From assembly GCA_024635655.1 (NCBI GenBank), contig JAGXIL010000019.1, positions 18,812 through 82,811 on the forward strand: DNA of 64,000 nt, given 5' to 3'. Below are positions 17,771 through 27,421 of the stretch, piece after piece; within the stretch, counting starts at the first letter, position 1; every line of letters begins with the position of its first letter. The stretch comes from Gillisia sp. (GTDB lineage: Bacteria > Bacteroidota > Bacteroidia > Flavobacteriales > Flavobacteriaceae). Made by a program: the position numbers and the translations under genes. The notes beneath the pieces were generated by a model. It did not search any database and had not been told where the DNA came from. It saw only the letters and a list, made by a program, of their open reading frames with translations.

Positions 17771-18415
17771 ATGGAAAAAGTATTAGTTATAGGCGCAACA
17801 GGCCAAACTGGCAAAAGAGTCATTGAGATCCTGAACAGTTCTGAAAGTTTCAAACCTATTGCCATGATAAGGAAAGAGGAGCAAAAGGAGATCTTTGATG
17901 ATATGGAGGTAGAAACGGTGATGGGCGATCTGGAAAAAGAGGTAGATCACGCGTTGAAGGGAATTGATAAAGTGATATTTGCAGCAGGTTCCGGAGGTGA
18001 TACAGGGGAAGACAAAACCATTTCTGTAGATCAGCAGGGAGCTATTAAAGTTATAGATGCCGCTAAAAAGGCGAAGGTTAAAAAATTTGTCATGCTTAGT
18101 GCCATGGGTGCCGATGATCCTTCGCAGCACAAGAAACTGGAAGTGTACCTGGAAGCGAAGAAAAAAGCCGATGAACATTTACGGGAAAGCGGAATTCCAT
18201 ATACCATTCTGCGTCCCGGAGCATTAACTGATGATATGGGGCTGGCCAAGGTAAAACTTGCGGAAAAACTAAATGAGCAAGGGGAGATCTCGCGCGACGA
18301 TGTAGCTTTTCTACTGGTGATGAGCCTGGCAGATCCACTGGTAAAGAATAAAACAATTGAGGCCCTGGAAGGAAAGGAGTCTATAAAATCGGCTATTATT
18401 GAAGCCAGCAGGTAA
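17771..18415 (+). CDS. NAD(P)-binding atypical SDR protein
   Basis: A 214-residue Rossmann protein of the atypical short-chain dehydrogenase group (NAD(P)H-binding, YwnB/NmrA-like). The dinucleotide motif is VLVIGATGQTGKRVIEI at residues 4-20; KFVMLSAMGADDP and YTILRPGALTDD are typical of this group. There is no classical YxxxK pair at the usual place. The start at 17771 (MEKVLVIG) is chosen over the longer frame from 17711 because the Rossmann strand should begin the protein. It is followed 7 bases later by the YwbE gene. Confidence 0.85.
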   Translation: MEKVLVIGATGQTGKRVIEILNSSESFKPIAMIRKEEQKEIFDDMEVETVMGDLEKEVDHALKGIDKVIFAAGSGGDTGEDKTISVDQQGAIKVIDAAKKAKVKKFVMLSAMGADDPSQHKKLEVYLEAKKKADEHLRESGIPYTILRPGALTDDMGLAKVKLAEKLNEQGEISRDDVAFLLVMSLADPLVKNKTIEALEGKESIKSAIIEASR

Positions 18416-18422
18416 CATTTAT

Positions 18423-18623
18423 ATGAAACCTACAAGAAAAGAAATAAGCCCCGGTACCCAGGTGGCGATCGTACAAAAACAAGATCAGCGGGCGGGAATT
18501 TTGACAGAAGGTACAGTAGCAGATATTCTCACCAATTCTCCGGCTCATCCGCACGGGATAAAGGTTAGGCTGGAATCTGGAGAAGTAGGAAGAGTGCAGA
18601 AGATTATAAGTAAGATTGCGTGA
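18423..18623 (+). CDS. ywbE: YwbE family protein (DUF2196)
   Basis: A 66-residue protein matching the small, widely conserved YwbE family: MKPTRKEISPGTQVAIVQKQ, then TEGTVADILTNSPAHPHGIK and ESGEVGRVQKI. The pattern suggests a small beta-barrel, possibly nucleic-acid binding, but the function is unknown. It starts 7 bases after the SDR stop and is likely cotranscribed. The longer frame from 18399 overlaps the SDR gene and is less likely. Confidence 0.85.
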   Translation: MKPTRKEISPGTQVAIVQKQDQRAGILTEGTVADILTNSPAHPHGIKVRLESGEVGRVQKIISKIA

Positions 18624-18685
18624 GCAGTTATAAATCAATGAATGCCGTTCATTAAAAGACTCAACGTGACTTTTCGGAAAGAGAG

Positions 18686-18850
18686 CTGTGTCAGGCTGAG
18701 CTGGCGATAGCAAAAGGTCGAAGCCGGGTTGTAAATGAGAGTTTAGAAGTAAATAGATTACCTTTTCTTTCAAAAGCATCCTTCGACCAGGCCTCCAGAC
18801 ATTATTAACATAAAAGATGCTCTTGGTTCGGCCGCTCAGGACGACATTTT
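18686..18850. repeat. Degenerate REP-like inverted pair
   Basis: TGTCAGGCTGAGCTGGCGAT and GGTCGAAGCC on one side, and CCTTCGACCAGGC with CGGCCGCTCAGGACGAC on the other, resemble the flavobacterial palindrome family built on CAGGCTGAGC/TCGAAGC in opposite orientations. It fills the convergent gap 18624-18876 between ywbE and the dehydrogenase gene. Strongly eroded. Confidence 0.5.
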
Positions 18851-18876
18851 GCTAAGCAGACTATCACAACCAGCCC

Positions 18877-19824
18877 CTACTTCCCCTTCCCAAACCTGGC
18901 AAGGATCTTATCAACAATGGTTTGAGCCAGCTTTTCAAGAGATTCCTCAGTCCAGCCGGCGACGTGGGGGGTGAAGAGAACGTTCTCTAAAAACATGAGT
19001 TCCTGCAGGGCTTCAGGTATTTCCTTTTCTGCAAACAGGCTTTCAAATGATGATTTTTCATACTCCAATACATCCAGGCCGGCGCCAAGGATCTTGCCTT
19101 CAATCAATGCCTGTACAAGATCTGCGGTTACTACACTTTTTCCACGGGCGGTATTAATAAACCAAAATGGGTTTTTGAAACCATTGATGAAGTGGGAGTC
19201 TACCATCATATTAGTTTCAGCTGTCCAGGGAGTATGCAGACTTAGTACCTCTACTTTTTCCTGAAATTCAGCAAATTCCACCTGCCGGGCATTTATGTCT
19301 CCCACCCCGGGTTTGATATCATAACACAGCACCTCAACCTCAAATCCGCGTAATTTTTTTGCAAAGGCTTTTCCCATATTACCATAGCCCAATATTCCCA
19401 CAGTTTTTCCGTCAAGTTCTATTCCGCGATTGGCTTCGCGGTGCCAGTAACCCTTGCGGACTTCCCTGTCGGCTTTATTGAATTTATTGAAAAGGGAAAG
19501 GATCATTCCCAAAGCGTGTTCTGCTACAGCGTTTCGGTTTCCCTCGGGAGCTGAGAAGAGGGAGATCCCTTTTTCTTTAGCATACTCCACATCAATACTT
19601 TCAAGCCCTGCTCCTACTCTACCAATGAATTTCAGGTTCGGGGTAGCATCCAGGAATTCCCTGCCAATATAAAATCTGCTTCTGATAACCAGGCCATCGA
19701 TAAGATGTCCGTTCTCAAGGATCTCTTCAACCGTCTGGTTATATGCGACAATATTACGATGCCCTGCTTCCTCAAGTTTTTTCAGCAATAAAGGGTGATT
19801 ACTATCGGCATGAAGTATGATCAT
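18877..19824 (-). CDS. D-2-hydroxyacid dehydrogenase (SerA-like)
   Basis: A 315-residue NAD-dependent D-isomer-specific 2-hydroxyacid dehydrogenase. The Rossmann motif is VGILGYGNMGKAFAKKL (about 142-158), the substrate region is FIGRVGAGLESID, and the catalytic residues lie in INTARG (Arg) and NVLFTPHVAGWT (His). It lacks the C-terminal ACT domain of long SerA enzymes, so it could be a short 3-phosphoglycerate dehydrogenase or another hydroxyacid reductase. A cupin gene lies 8 bases upstream, and the two are likely cotranscribed. Confidence 0.87.
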   Translation of the reverse strand: MIILHADSNHPLLLKKLEEAGHRNIVAYNQTVEEILENGHLIDGLVIRSRFYIGREFLDATPNLKFIGRVGAGLESIDVEYAKEKGISLFSAPEGNRNAVAEHALGMILSLFNKFNKADREVRKGYWHREANRGIELDGKTVGILGYGNMGKAFAKKLRGFEVEVLCYDIKPGVGDINARQVEFAEFQEKVEVLSLHTPWTAETNMMVDSHFINGFKNPFWFINTARGKSVVTADLVQALIEGKILGAGLDVLEYEKSSFESLFAEKEIPEALQELMFLENVLFTPHVAGWTEESLEKLAQTIVDKILARFGKGK

Positions 19825-19832
19825 CTTATTTT

Positions 19833-20198
19833 CTAAATTTTTGGATAGTCATCTACAGTAAGGGAATTTTGAGTGTCCCCGGTGTGTTTTACACTTAGTT
19901 TTTCAAAAAGCATGATATGAACTTCTTCATCATTTTTGGTCATCGGGCAATGTTTTACTCCCCTTGGAACCACAATGATCTCCCCCTGATTTACCTCTAC
20001 AGTACGATCTTCAAACTGGATGTAAAGCGTCCCTTTTACAACCTGAAAAAGCTCGTCTTCTTCATCGTGCTGATGCCAGACAAACTCTCCTTTTACTTTT
20101 GCCAACAGTACCTGCATTTCATTCACCGTAGCAATTTGATGCGGGTGCCAGTGTTTACTGAATTGTTCTAATTTTTGTAAAGGATCAATCGGGTTCAT
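19833..20198 (-). CDS. Small cupin domain protein
   Basis: A 121-residue single-domain cupin. The metal-binding motif 1 is FVWHQHDEEDELFQVVKG (HxHxxxxE) and motif 2 is GEIIVVPRGVKHCP (PxGxxHxP-like). The family includes dioxygenases, isomerases and sensors; no specific substrate can be assigned. It is 21 bases downstream of mgtE and just upstream of the hydroxyacid dehydrogenase gene. Confidence 0.85.
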   Translation of the reverse strand: MNPIDPLQKLEQFSKHWHPHQIATVNEMQVLLAKVKGEFVWHQHDEEDELFQVVKGTLYIQFEDRTVEVNQGEIIVVPRGVKHCPMTKNDEEVHIMLFEKLSVKHTGDTQNSLTVDDYPKI

Positions 20199-20219
20199 TG
20201 GAATAAGTTGCTTTAAAGA

Positions 20220-21572
20220 TTAAAATCCGAAAATGAGTTTTGCTATTGAAAAATAGATCAATATTCCAAAAATGTCATTGCTGGTTGTGATAAAGGGTCC
20301 GGTAGCCATCGCCGGATCGATTCCCTGTTTGTCAAGAATAATGGGGACAAACGTTCCAATTAGGGAGGCAATAATAATAACAGAGATAAGGGAAATTCCT
20401 ACCGTAAGGCCAAAAATCATTGGGAATCCAAGCACGTAATACGCACCTAAACACAAGATAATGGCTAAGACCACTCCATTGAACAAGCTTAGTCCCACCT
20501 CTTTTAAAAGTCTTTTGACTAAGGTCCCCCGCAGGCTGTTATTGGCAAGACCCTGAAGTACAATAGCCGAAGATTGAACGCCCACATTTCCTGCCATTGC
20601 GGCAATAAGAGGTACAAAAAAGAAGAGTTCGCCATATTTTTCCATGGCACCCTCAAAAGTTCCCAGTACCGTGACACTTACAAATCCTCCGAACAAGGCA
20701 AGAACCAGCCATGGTAACCGGGCGCGTGTTAACCTCCAGATGCTGTCATCGGCCTCTACATCTTCCGAAATACCAGCCGCCATCTGGTAATCTTTTTCAG
20801 CTTCATCTTTTATAAAATCTACAATATCATCAATAGTAATTCTACCTACAAGACGATTCATTTCATCTACTACCGGGATGGCTTCCAAATCATACTTCTG
20901 CATGATCTGTGCAACCTCCTCGGCCGGGGTATGCACATTTACATAGTCAACCTTGGGTATATAAATGTCTTGAATGTGGGCATTACTGGGAGCAGTGATG
21001 AGGTCTTTTAACGAAAGCCTGCCTTTAAGTTTATTTTTATCATCTACCACGTAGATGGAATGCACCCGGGTAACATCCTCGGCCTGCGCGCGCATTTCAG
21101 CCATGCAGCCGGTAACGCTCCAGTTTTCATTCACTTTCACCAACTCTTTGGCCATTAATCCCCCTGCAGAATCTTCAGCAAAGCGGAGCAGTTCCACAAT
21201 ATTATCGGCGTGTTCCTCATCCAGGATCTCGGCAATTACACTTTGCTGGCGCTCCTCCGATAATTCTGCGATAATATCGGCAGCGTCATCAGTATCCATC
21301 TCCTCCAGCTCCTCTGCGATCTCTTTGGCTGAAAGGTTTTCGAGTATACGTTCCCGTACCCCCTCTTCCAGCTCCATTAAAGCTTCGGCAGTCTTTACAC
21401 TGTCCAACAATTTAATGATATAGGTCGCTTCATCCAAATCCAGCTCTGAAATGATCTCGGCAATATCTGCCGGGTGAACCTCCTCCAATACCAATTGTAA
21501 CTCTTTATCGTTTTTTTGCTCGATAAATGTTTCAATTTGTTGGATTAATTCATCATTCAGTTGAAATTGCAT
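20220..21572 (-). CDS. mgtE: Magnesium transporter MgtE
   Basis: A 450-residue Mg2+ channel. The N-terminal helical domain (residues 1-130, many acidic residues and EEL-type repeats) senses Mg2+, followed by a CBS pair (about 137-255; [19 protein letters not shown] and [20 protein letters not shown]) and five membrane helices. The pore motif [17 protein letters not shown] is present. Domain order and length fit the family fully. The start overlaps the end of rsmA by 20 bases, which indicates translational coupling in the rsmA-mgtE order. Confidence 0.96.
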   Translation of the reverse strand: MQFQLNDELIQQIETFIEQKNDKELQLVLEEVHPADIAEIISELDLDEATYIIKLLDSVKTAEALMELEEGVRERILENLSAKEIAEELEEMDTDDAADIIAELSEERQQSVIAEILDEEHADNIVELLRFAEDSAGGLMAKELVKVNENWSVTGCMAEMRAQAEDVTRVHSIYVVDDKNKLKGRLSLKDLITAPSNAHIQDIYIPKVDYVNVHTPAEEVAQIMQKYDLEAIPVVDEMNRLVGRITIDDIVDFIKDEAEKDYQMAAGISEDVEADDSIWRLTRARLPWLVLALFGGFVSVTVLGTFEGAMEKYGELFFFVPLIAAMAGNVGVQSSAIVLQGLANNSLRGTLVKRLLKEVGLSLFNGVVLAIILCLGAYYVLGFPMIFGLTVGISLISVIIIASLIGTFVPIILDKQGIDPAMATGPFITTSNDIFGILIYFSIAKLIFGF

Positions 21573-22392
21573 GGGGCTGTATTTTTAAGGTAAGCTCAAT
21601 AAATTGTTCTGTGCTAAGTTGTTCCGGACGCTGACCAAAGATAGCATCTTCGCGCAAATTATCGGGTAACTGGAAAATTTTTAAACTGTTCCTCAAAGTT
21701 TTTCTTCGTTGCTGAAAAGCCGTCTTTACCACCCTGAAGAAAAGGGCTTCATTACAGGGCAGGGAGTATTCTGCTTTTCGCTGCAAGCGTATTACTCCGC
21801 TTTCCACTTTGGGTGGTGGATCAAAGACCGTTGGGGGCACGGTGAACAAATAGGTGATCTCGTAAAAAGCCTGGGCTAAAACAGAGAGGATCCCATAGGT
21901 TTTATTACCGTGTTTAGAGGCGATGCGCTGGGCTACCTCTTTCTGGAACATACCCGAAAATTCGGGTACCTGGTCCCGGTTCTCCAAAGTCTTAAATACA
22001 ATTTGAGTGGAAATATTGTAAGGGAAATTCCCAATGATAGCAAATGGCTCTCCGTTGAAGATCGAGGGAACATCAAATTTTAAGAAATCTGCTTCAAGAA
22101 TATTACCTTTTAAATCGGGAAAGTTTTCTTTGAGATAAGCCACGCTGTCCCAGTCTATTTCAATAACCTTGAGATCAATATCCTTTTTGACAAGGTATTT
22201 AGTTAAAACGCCCATGCCCGGGCCTATTTCCAAAACATTTCTGTAACCATTATAGGTGAGCGCATCTGCAATATCCTTTGCGGTTTGCTCATCCTTCAGA
22301 AAATGCTGCCCCAAATGCTTTTTAGCCCTTACTTCTCCTTCGTTTTTTTCCTGCTGATTATATGGGGTACTCTTTTGATTATTCTTTTTCAT
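21553..22392 (-). CDS. rsmA: 16S rRNA dimethyladenosine transferase RsmA (KsgA)
   Basis: A 279-residue enzyme that dimethylates two adjacent adenosines in helix 45 of 16S rRNA. Motifs: [12 protein letters not shown] near the N-terminus, SAM-binding [11 protein letters not shown] (about 58), and the catalytic [11 protein letters not shown] (NxxY type). The lysine/glutamine-rich first 22 residues form a short extension, so a later start is possible. It overlaps mgtE by 20 bases at its 3' end. Confidence 0.96.
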   Translation of the reverse strand: MKKNNQKSTPYNQQEKNEGEVRAKKHLGQHFLKDEQTAKDIADALTYNGYRNVLEIGPGMGVLTKYLVKKDIDLKVIEIDWDSVAYLKENFPDLKGNILEADFLKFDVPSIFNGEPFAIIGNFPYNISTQIVFKTLENRDQVPEFSGMFQKEVAQRIASKHGNKTYGILSVLAQAFYEITYLFTVPPTVFDPPPKVESGVIRLQRKAEYSLPCNEALFFRVVKTAFQQRRKTLRNSLKIFQLPDNLREDAIFGQRPEQLSTEQFIELTLKIQPHAISTE

Positions 22393-22519
22393 TTTTAATT
22401 TTTCTCAATTCTCCTGGCTTTTAATGGCTTCAGAAAATAATGTTGGGGTGCATCTCAACGCAACTATCGGCAAAAATAGCCTTTGCATATAAGTAAAGGA
22501 AATAACAGCATCTAATACT

Positions 22520-22834
22520 TTAGGAATCAAGTTCCTTCACAACTTCCATTTCTGTCCTGAAAGCAACAAACTTTCCATCAAAAGCTTTGGAGCGGGATCT
22601 CAGGTCGGCGGCATTTTCGTCATAATATTTTTGCAACATTTCTTTGCTCTCTGCTGTGTATTGTACAGAATAGGTGATCCCTCCCATTTCTTCCTTCACC
22701 ATCACGCGGGACATTAAAACTTTTGTGAATTTGCCGGTGTTTAGCATGTCAGGAATATGCTCATTTTTCATCCATTCTACCCACTTCTCGTGAACATCTT
22801 CCTGAATGTTTGTCGTTACGTTGTATATGTACAT
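22520..22834 (-). CDS. DUF4286 family protein
   Basis: A 104-residue protein starting MYIYNVTTNIQEDVHEKWVE and containing WMKNEHIPDMLNTGKFTKV, which match the small DUF4286 family of Bacteroidota (ferredoxin-like fold related to dimeric alpha-beta barrels). In many flavobacteria it sits beside a TPR protein and rsmA, as here. Function unknown. Confidence 0.85.
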   Translation of the reverse strand: MYIYNVTTNIQEDVHEKWVEWMKNEHIPDMLNTGKFTKVLMSRVMVKEEMGGITYSVQYTAESKEMLQKYYDENAADLRSRSKAFDGKFVAFRTEMEVVKELDS

Positions 22835-22923
22835 CTTTTAAATTGTCATTTTATTGGTAGTTGATGATTTATTTATTTAAAGTTTCTTTGTCTAAAAACC
22901 TTTTTTCGCTCTCCGCCTTTACT

Positions 22924-22942
22924 CCCCCTTCGGGGGTTGGGG
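22924..22942. repeat. UUCG-capped G/C hairpin after TPR gene
   Basis: CCCC-C(TTCG)-GGGG followed by TTGGGGGG lies directly after the stop of the TPR gene on the minus strand. It looks like a short REP-like or stabilising 3' hairpin. No U-tract follows, so a terminator role is uncertain. Confidence 0.45.
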
Positions 22943-22945
22943 GGC

Positions 22946-24730
22946 TTATTCTATAGAATCTCCCCGCAGCTGCCTGTAATTTTTTCTAGAATCGACAAAA
23001 TAAATACTGTCAGAAAAATTAAAGATTATCTGCTCATAATATTCTTTCGCTTTGTCCGGATTTTCCAGGTGGGTATTGTAAAGTTCTGCCAATTGATAGG
23101 TAGCATTATCAGCAAGAATATCATCAGAAAAGAATTCGAGTATTTTCAAATAATTTGCTTCTGCCTGGCTCCATTTCTCTTCGACTTCGTAAATCTCTGC
23201 CTGCTTCAGCAAAGCTTCATCTTCTATCTTTTCGCCTTTGTGGTTCTTCAGGATATCCTCAAGCACATCAATAGCCTCCTGAGGTTTATTCTGAAAAGCA
23301 AGCAGATCAGCCCGGGCAAACTTTTTAAGTGCAGTTTGGGTAGAATCTTCAAGAGAATTATCTTTTATCAACAGGCTTAGCTCCATTGCATCATTGGCGA
23401 TCAACTGGGAAGCTGAAGCTTTTAACACGTCCAGCTGATTTTGAGCCCATTCAAAATCTCCTTTATAATAACTGGTTTTTGCCACTTTATACCTGGCCTC
23501 CTGAGACATTTCATCATTTTTCACAAGGTTCTGTACCTGGGAATAATAGATAAGCGCCTGGTTAAATTTTTCTTCCAGTACAAGTACATCGGCAAGTACC
23601 ATTTTAACCGCTGCAACGTCAAAATTAGAGAGATTTTTTTCGGAAAGTTCTTTCATAAGGTTAATGGCTTCGGAAGGTTCTTCCATTTCAAAAGCCAAAA
23701 ACCGGGCATAATCCAGTTGCAGTCTTATTGTTTCCGGACCTGTACCAAAGCGGGTAAAGAGTTCCTGAAATTCCTTCTTAATAGCGGCATAATCTGAAGT
23801 TTTTGCAGTCTCTATCTTCATCTCAAGCAGTAACTGATATGCCTGAAGCAGGATATTATCTGAAGGCGTTTCTTCAATAATAAAGCTTACCAGGTCTTTT
23901 GCGGTTTCCAGGTCCCCATCGTTCTTGGCAATTATGGTGAGCTGAATAATACGCTGCAGATCTCCATTATTACGCCGATAGATCGCCTTTTCCTGGGCAA
24001 AGGATTTGTTGTATTCCTTTTGTTGTACAAACAACCAGGCCAGCATTTCATTATACACCATATCCTGGTTTTCCTGAAGCCGCTGTAATAATAATTTTCT
24101 TAAGGCCATGTTGGCAGGATTTGATGCATCTTCAAGAATGTACCGGTCAAATTCCCGTACCAGGTTATAACTTAGTTCCGGCTCCTTTTCCATAAGGTCA
24201 AGGTAGGAAGTGAACATCTCCTCGAGTTTTCCCTGTTCCCCGTAGATGCGGGCCAGAGGAAGGTCAAATTTCATCTCTGTACTAGCCGCAATTCCCAATT
24301 TATAAGCTTCGGCAGCCTCATCAAGTAAGCTGTATTTCTCAAAAGTACGGGCAACAGAGTAGGTGTAATTGGGATTTTCTTTTAGTTCCTCCAGGGCCAT
24401 TTGATAATATTCCTTAGCTTTTTCCTGCTGCTGTTGCATGGCTGCGTTATTTCCTAGCTCAATAAGTATATTTGGACTGCTCGAAAGCCGCTTTTGCCTT
24501 TCCAGCAGAAGATTGCCTGCGGTCGCGAAATCTTCCAGTTGTTGATGTGCCGTAATCAATCCGTAGAAGTAGGTAGAATTCCCGGGATTTTCCTTTACCA
24601 GTTGCTGATAAGTTTGAAGCGCTTTTTCATATTCTCCCTGGTCAAGATAATTGCGCGCAAGCTGGTCGCTCTGTGCAAACAGACCGAAACTGATAAAAAA
24701 ACAGCCCGCTATGAAAATGAAAAAACGCAT
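22946..24730 (-). CDS. Secreted TPR-repeat protein
   Basis: A 594-residue protein with an N-terminal signal peptide (MRFFIFIAGCFFISFGLFAQ) and TPR units over nearly its full length, for example YLDQGEYEKALQTYQQLVKE, EAAEAYKLGIAAST and KAKEYYEQIIFNFSDSIYF. It is predicted to be periplasmic or attached to the inner face of the outer membrane. TPR proteins of this size and position are common in Bacteroidota next to serS, and may scaffold envelope complexes. No catalytic domain is seen. The gene starts 44 bases after serS on the same strand. Confidence 0.88.
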   Translation of the reverse strand: MRFFIFIAGCFFISFGLFAQSDQLARNYLDQGEYEKALQTYQQLVKENPGNSTYFYGLITAHQQLEDFATAGNLLLERQKRLSSSPNILIELGNNAAMQQQQEKAKEYYQMALEELKENPNYTYSVARTFEKYSLLDEAAEAYKLGIAASTEMKFDLPLARIYGEQGKLEEMFTSYLDLMEKEPELSYNLVREFDRYILEDASNPANMALRKLLLQRLQENQDMVYNEMLAWLFVQQKEYNKSFAQEKAIYRRNNGDLQRIIQLTIIAKNDGDLETAKDLVSFIIEETPSDNILLQAYQLLLEMKIETAKTSDYAAIKKEFQELFTRFGTGPETIRLQLDYARFLAFEMEEPSEAINLMKELSEKNLSNFDVAAVKMVLADVLVLEEKFNQALIYYSQVQNLVKNDEMSQEARYKVAKTSYYKGDFEWAQNQLDVLKASASQLIANDAMELSLLIKDNSLEDSTQTALKKFARADLLAFQNKPQEAIDVLEDILKNHKGEKIEDEALLKQAEIYEVEEKWSQAEANYLKILEFFSDDILADNATYQLAELYNTHLENPDKAKEYYEQIIFNFSDSIYFVDSRKNYRQLRGDSIE

Positions 24731-24774
24731 GTTGTAAAGATAACAAAATGCGTTGTTAGTAAAATTTAAAAATG

Positions 24775-26046
24775 TTAATCTATCCTGTCAAAACCGGTGT
24801 AGGGAATAAGCACTTCAGGCACCATAATTCCTTCAGGAGTTTGGTAGTTTTCCAGAATTCCGGCAAGAACACGGGGTAATGCAAGAGCACTTCCGTTAAG
24901 AGTATGTAACAATTGTTTATTCCCGTCCTTGTCTTTATAACGGAGTTTGAGTCGGTTAGTTTGGAAAGTTTCAAAATTGGAAACAGAGCTTATCTCCAGC
25001 CAACGATCCTGAGCCGTTGAGAAGACTTCAAAATCATAAGTAAGGGCAGCCGTGAATCCCATATCCCCTCCACACAATCTTAAAATGCGGTAGGGAAGTT
25101 TTAATTCCTCCAGCAATTCTTTTACATGATCTACCATCCCTTCTAAAGCAGCAAAAGAATTCTCAGGCTTTTCAATTCGAACGAGCTCGACCTTATCAAA
25201 CTGGTGCAGCCTGTTCAACCCTCTAACGTGAGCGCCGTAAGAACCTGCTTCCCGTCTGAAACAGGGAGTATATCCCGTGCAGGTAACAGGAAGGTCAGAT
25301 TCCGAAAGCATTTGATCCCTGAACATATTTGTCAACGGAACTTCGGCTGTGGGAATAAGGTAGAGGTCTTCTTCGGTGACATGGTACATTTGCCCTTCTT
25401 TATCGGGCAACTGCCCAGTTCCATATCCTGAAGCTTCGTTTACCAGCAATGGTAATTGATATTCTTTATATCCGCTCGTCGCTGCCTTATCCAGAAAATA
25501 TGCGATAAGAGCACGTTGCATCCTGGCTCCTTTTCCTTTATACACGGGAAATCCAGCTCCGGTGATCTTGTTGCCCAGCTCAAAATCTATAATATCATAT
25601 TTCTTTGCCAGCTCCCAGTGAGGCATAGAACCTTCAGCAAGAACCGGGATATCCCCGGCTTTGAAAATCTCTTCATTATCCTCTTCTGAAGTTCCTGCAG
25701 GTACAGATTCATGGGGTATATTTGGGATGCTATACAGCAATTGATCAAGTTTAGCCACGGCATCTGTAAGCTCTTCAGAAAGAGATCTGGATGCCTCCTT
25801 GAGTTGAGCCGATTGCTCTTTTAAAGCTCCGGCTTTTAAATGTTCGCCCGTTTTGAACAACAAGCCTATTTCCTTTGAAAGTTGATTTGCCTCGGCAAGG
25901 GTGTCATCCAGCCGGGATTGGGTAGAGCGGCGGGTTTCATCAAGTTGCAGTACCCGGGTGAAAATATCTTCGGCATCAAAATTCCTTTTCGCAAGTGCCG
26001 CGATATATTTCTCTTTATTCGCTCTTATATTGCTTACCTGTAACAT
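24775..26046 (-). CDS. serS: Seryl-tRNA synthetase
   Basis: A 423-residue class II aminoacyl-tRNA synthetase. An N-terminal coiled-coil arm (residues 30-100) binds the long variable arm of tRNA-Ser. Class II motif 2 is TPCFRREAGSYGAHVRGLNR (about 265) with HQFDKVELV following, and motif 3 is ALALPRVLAGILE near the C-terminus. Length and order fit the family. A -7 box TACATTTG (26075-26082, minus strand) lies about 30 bases upstream of the start. Confidence 0.97.
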   Translation of the reverse strand: MLQVSNIRANKEKYIAALAKRNFDAEDIFTRVLQLDETRRSTQSRLDDTLAEANQLSKEIGLLFKTGEHLKAGALKEQSAQLKEASRSLSEELTDAVAKLDQLLYSIPNIPHESVPAGTSEEDNEEIFKAGDIPVLAEGSMPHWELAKKYDIIDFELGNKITGAGFPVYKGKGARMQRALIAYFLDKAATSGYKEYQLPLLVNEASGYGTGQLPDKEGQMYHVTEEDLYLIPTAEVPLTNMFRDQMLSESDLPVTCTGYTPCFRREAGSYGAHVRGLNRLHQFDKVELVRIEKPENSFAALEGMVDHVKELLEELKLPYRILRLCGGDMGFTAALTYDFEVFSTAQDRWLEISSVSNFETFQTNRLKLRYKDKDGNKQLLHTLNGSALALPRVLAGILENYQTPEGIMVPEVLIPYTGFDRID

Positions 26047-26074
26047 TTGGCCTTCTTAAATTTAAAATAAGGCA

Positions 26075-26082
26075 CAAATGTA
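26075..26082 (-). promoter_or_regulatory. serS -7 promoter element
   Basis: TACATTTG on the minus strand matches the Bacteroidota -7 consensus and lies 28 bases ahead of the serS start. No clear -33 element; it would fall inside the end of the HTTM gene. Confidence 0.45.
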
Positions 26083-26098
26083 GCAAAAGCTCAGAACA

Positions 26099-27421
26099 CT
26101 ACTCGTCTAAATTGGAAGGTAAAATCCAGTCATGGTGTTTAAAATGCTGCCATTTTTCATTTGCAAGATCTACTTTAGGATCTATAAATGGTTGATAAGG
26201 CCTGCCATTCACACTTACCACGGAATTCACATAAACCTGGATATCCTTGCCCTCTGCGGCATATTCCCGTTTAAGACGCTGGGAAAACTGCCAGATCATA
26301 TCGGGTTTTGAGTTGATCGCCCTGAGCTGTTTGGCACTTAAATAATTCTCCTTTTGAACGTAAATAGTGTCTGTAGTTCCCTTTTCCACCACTTTAAAAA
26401 AGGTTCTTCCACCTTTGCTGCGCAACATCATTCTCCAGCTCAACCGGTGGCCCTCCTCAGTCCACAGCACATTATCTTCAAAAAAATGATGCCGTACCGG
26501 GAGCGAGATCTGCACAACGAACCAGATCACGAATATCGCCACCAAAGGCTTTTTATAAGCAGGTGTTATGATCTCATTGCCATCATAAAAAGGTTTCCTG
26601 CCCTTTAAGAATACACGGTGAACCTGCTTTGTTGGAAAAAAGAAGATAGCAAGTGCAAGCGCGAGGTATGGAAATATTCCGATGTGGAATATAAAACTGT
26701 TGAAGAGGTGAAAAAAGATCGCGGCCAGAAAAGCCGGGATCCTGGTCTTTCTCCACAGCAAAAAGGGAATGATCAAAAGGTCAAAGAAAAATCCGAACCA
26801 GGTTATGCTGTAATGCACCCAGGTTTGTTGTAGAAGGTCCCCCACCAGCCAATAATTTTTCTTGGCACTCATCAAAAGTGCGGGAAAAGTTCCGTTAAAC
26901 CAATCGGGGTATATTTTTGCAATGGCAGCGTAGGTGTATACGATCCACATTTGCAGCACAATGCTTACCCATACCCACCGGGGCATGGAGATGGAGCGAA
27001 TAGCAGGATTCTGTTTTGCATCTATGGACAGGTACCTGTTTGCCGGCAGAAATGCCATGATGATACAGAGCAGCATTAATAAATAATAGTGATTATTATA
27101 GGAGGATTTCTGCATCAGGTAAACGCCTGTCCACATTATTGCGTAGGCAATTATACTGAAGCGGTATTTATAGCCAACAGTGACCAAAACCCCAAACAGG
27201 CCCATAACCCCATAATAGTAAAGCATTCCGTATCCCGGCAAAGGCTGCAGAAATTCAAATCCTATAAAATTAAAAGTTTCCTGCGGCTCAATGAGGGTGC
27301 GTTGTATCCAGCCGGTAAAAATGGCTCCCCAGGCTTCTACAGTGATCAAAAACCCGAAAAGAATACGGAACACCACCAGTGCACTGTTATCTATGCGGGT
27401 GAACAACCATTTATTCAGCAT
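26099..27421 (-). CDS. HTTM domain membrane protein
   Basis: A 440-residue integral membrane protein of the horizontally transferred transmembrane (HTTM) family, related to vitamin K-dependent gamma-carboxylase. Several hydrophobic segments occupy residues 15-290 (for example VVFRILFGFLITVEAWGAIF and IVYTYAAIAKIYPDWFNG, the latter with the conserved K). A soluble C-terminal part follows from about 330. A carboxylase activity is not shown for bacterial members. Its start overlaps ribF by 11 bases, so it is translated with the ribF operon. Confidence 0.85.
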   Translation of the reverse strand: MLNKWLFTRIDNSALVVFRILFGFLITVEAWGAIFTGWIQRTLIEPQETFNFIGFEFLQPLPGYGMLYYYGVMGLFGVLVTVGYKYRFSIIAYAIMWTGVYLMQKSSYNNHYYLLMLLCIIMAFLPANRYLSIDAKQNPAIRSISMPRWVWVSIVLQMWIVYTYAAIAKIYPDWFNGTFPALLMSAKKNYWLVGDLLQQTWVHYSITWFGFFFDLLIIPFLLWRKTRIPAFLAAIFFHLFNSFIFHIGIFPYLALALAIFFFPTKQVHRVFLKGRKPFYDGNEIITPAYKKPLVAIFVIWFVVQISLPVRHHFFEDNVLWTEEGHRLSWRMMLRSKGGRTFFKVVEKGTTDTIYVQKENYLSAKQLRAINSKPDMIWQFSQRLKREYAAEGKDIQVYVNSVVSVNGRPYQPFIDPKVDLANEKWQHFKHHDWILPSNLDE

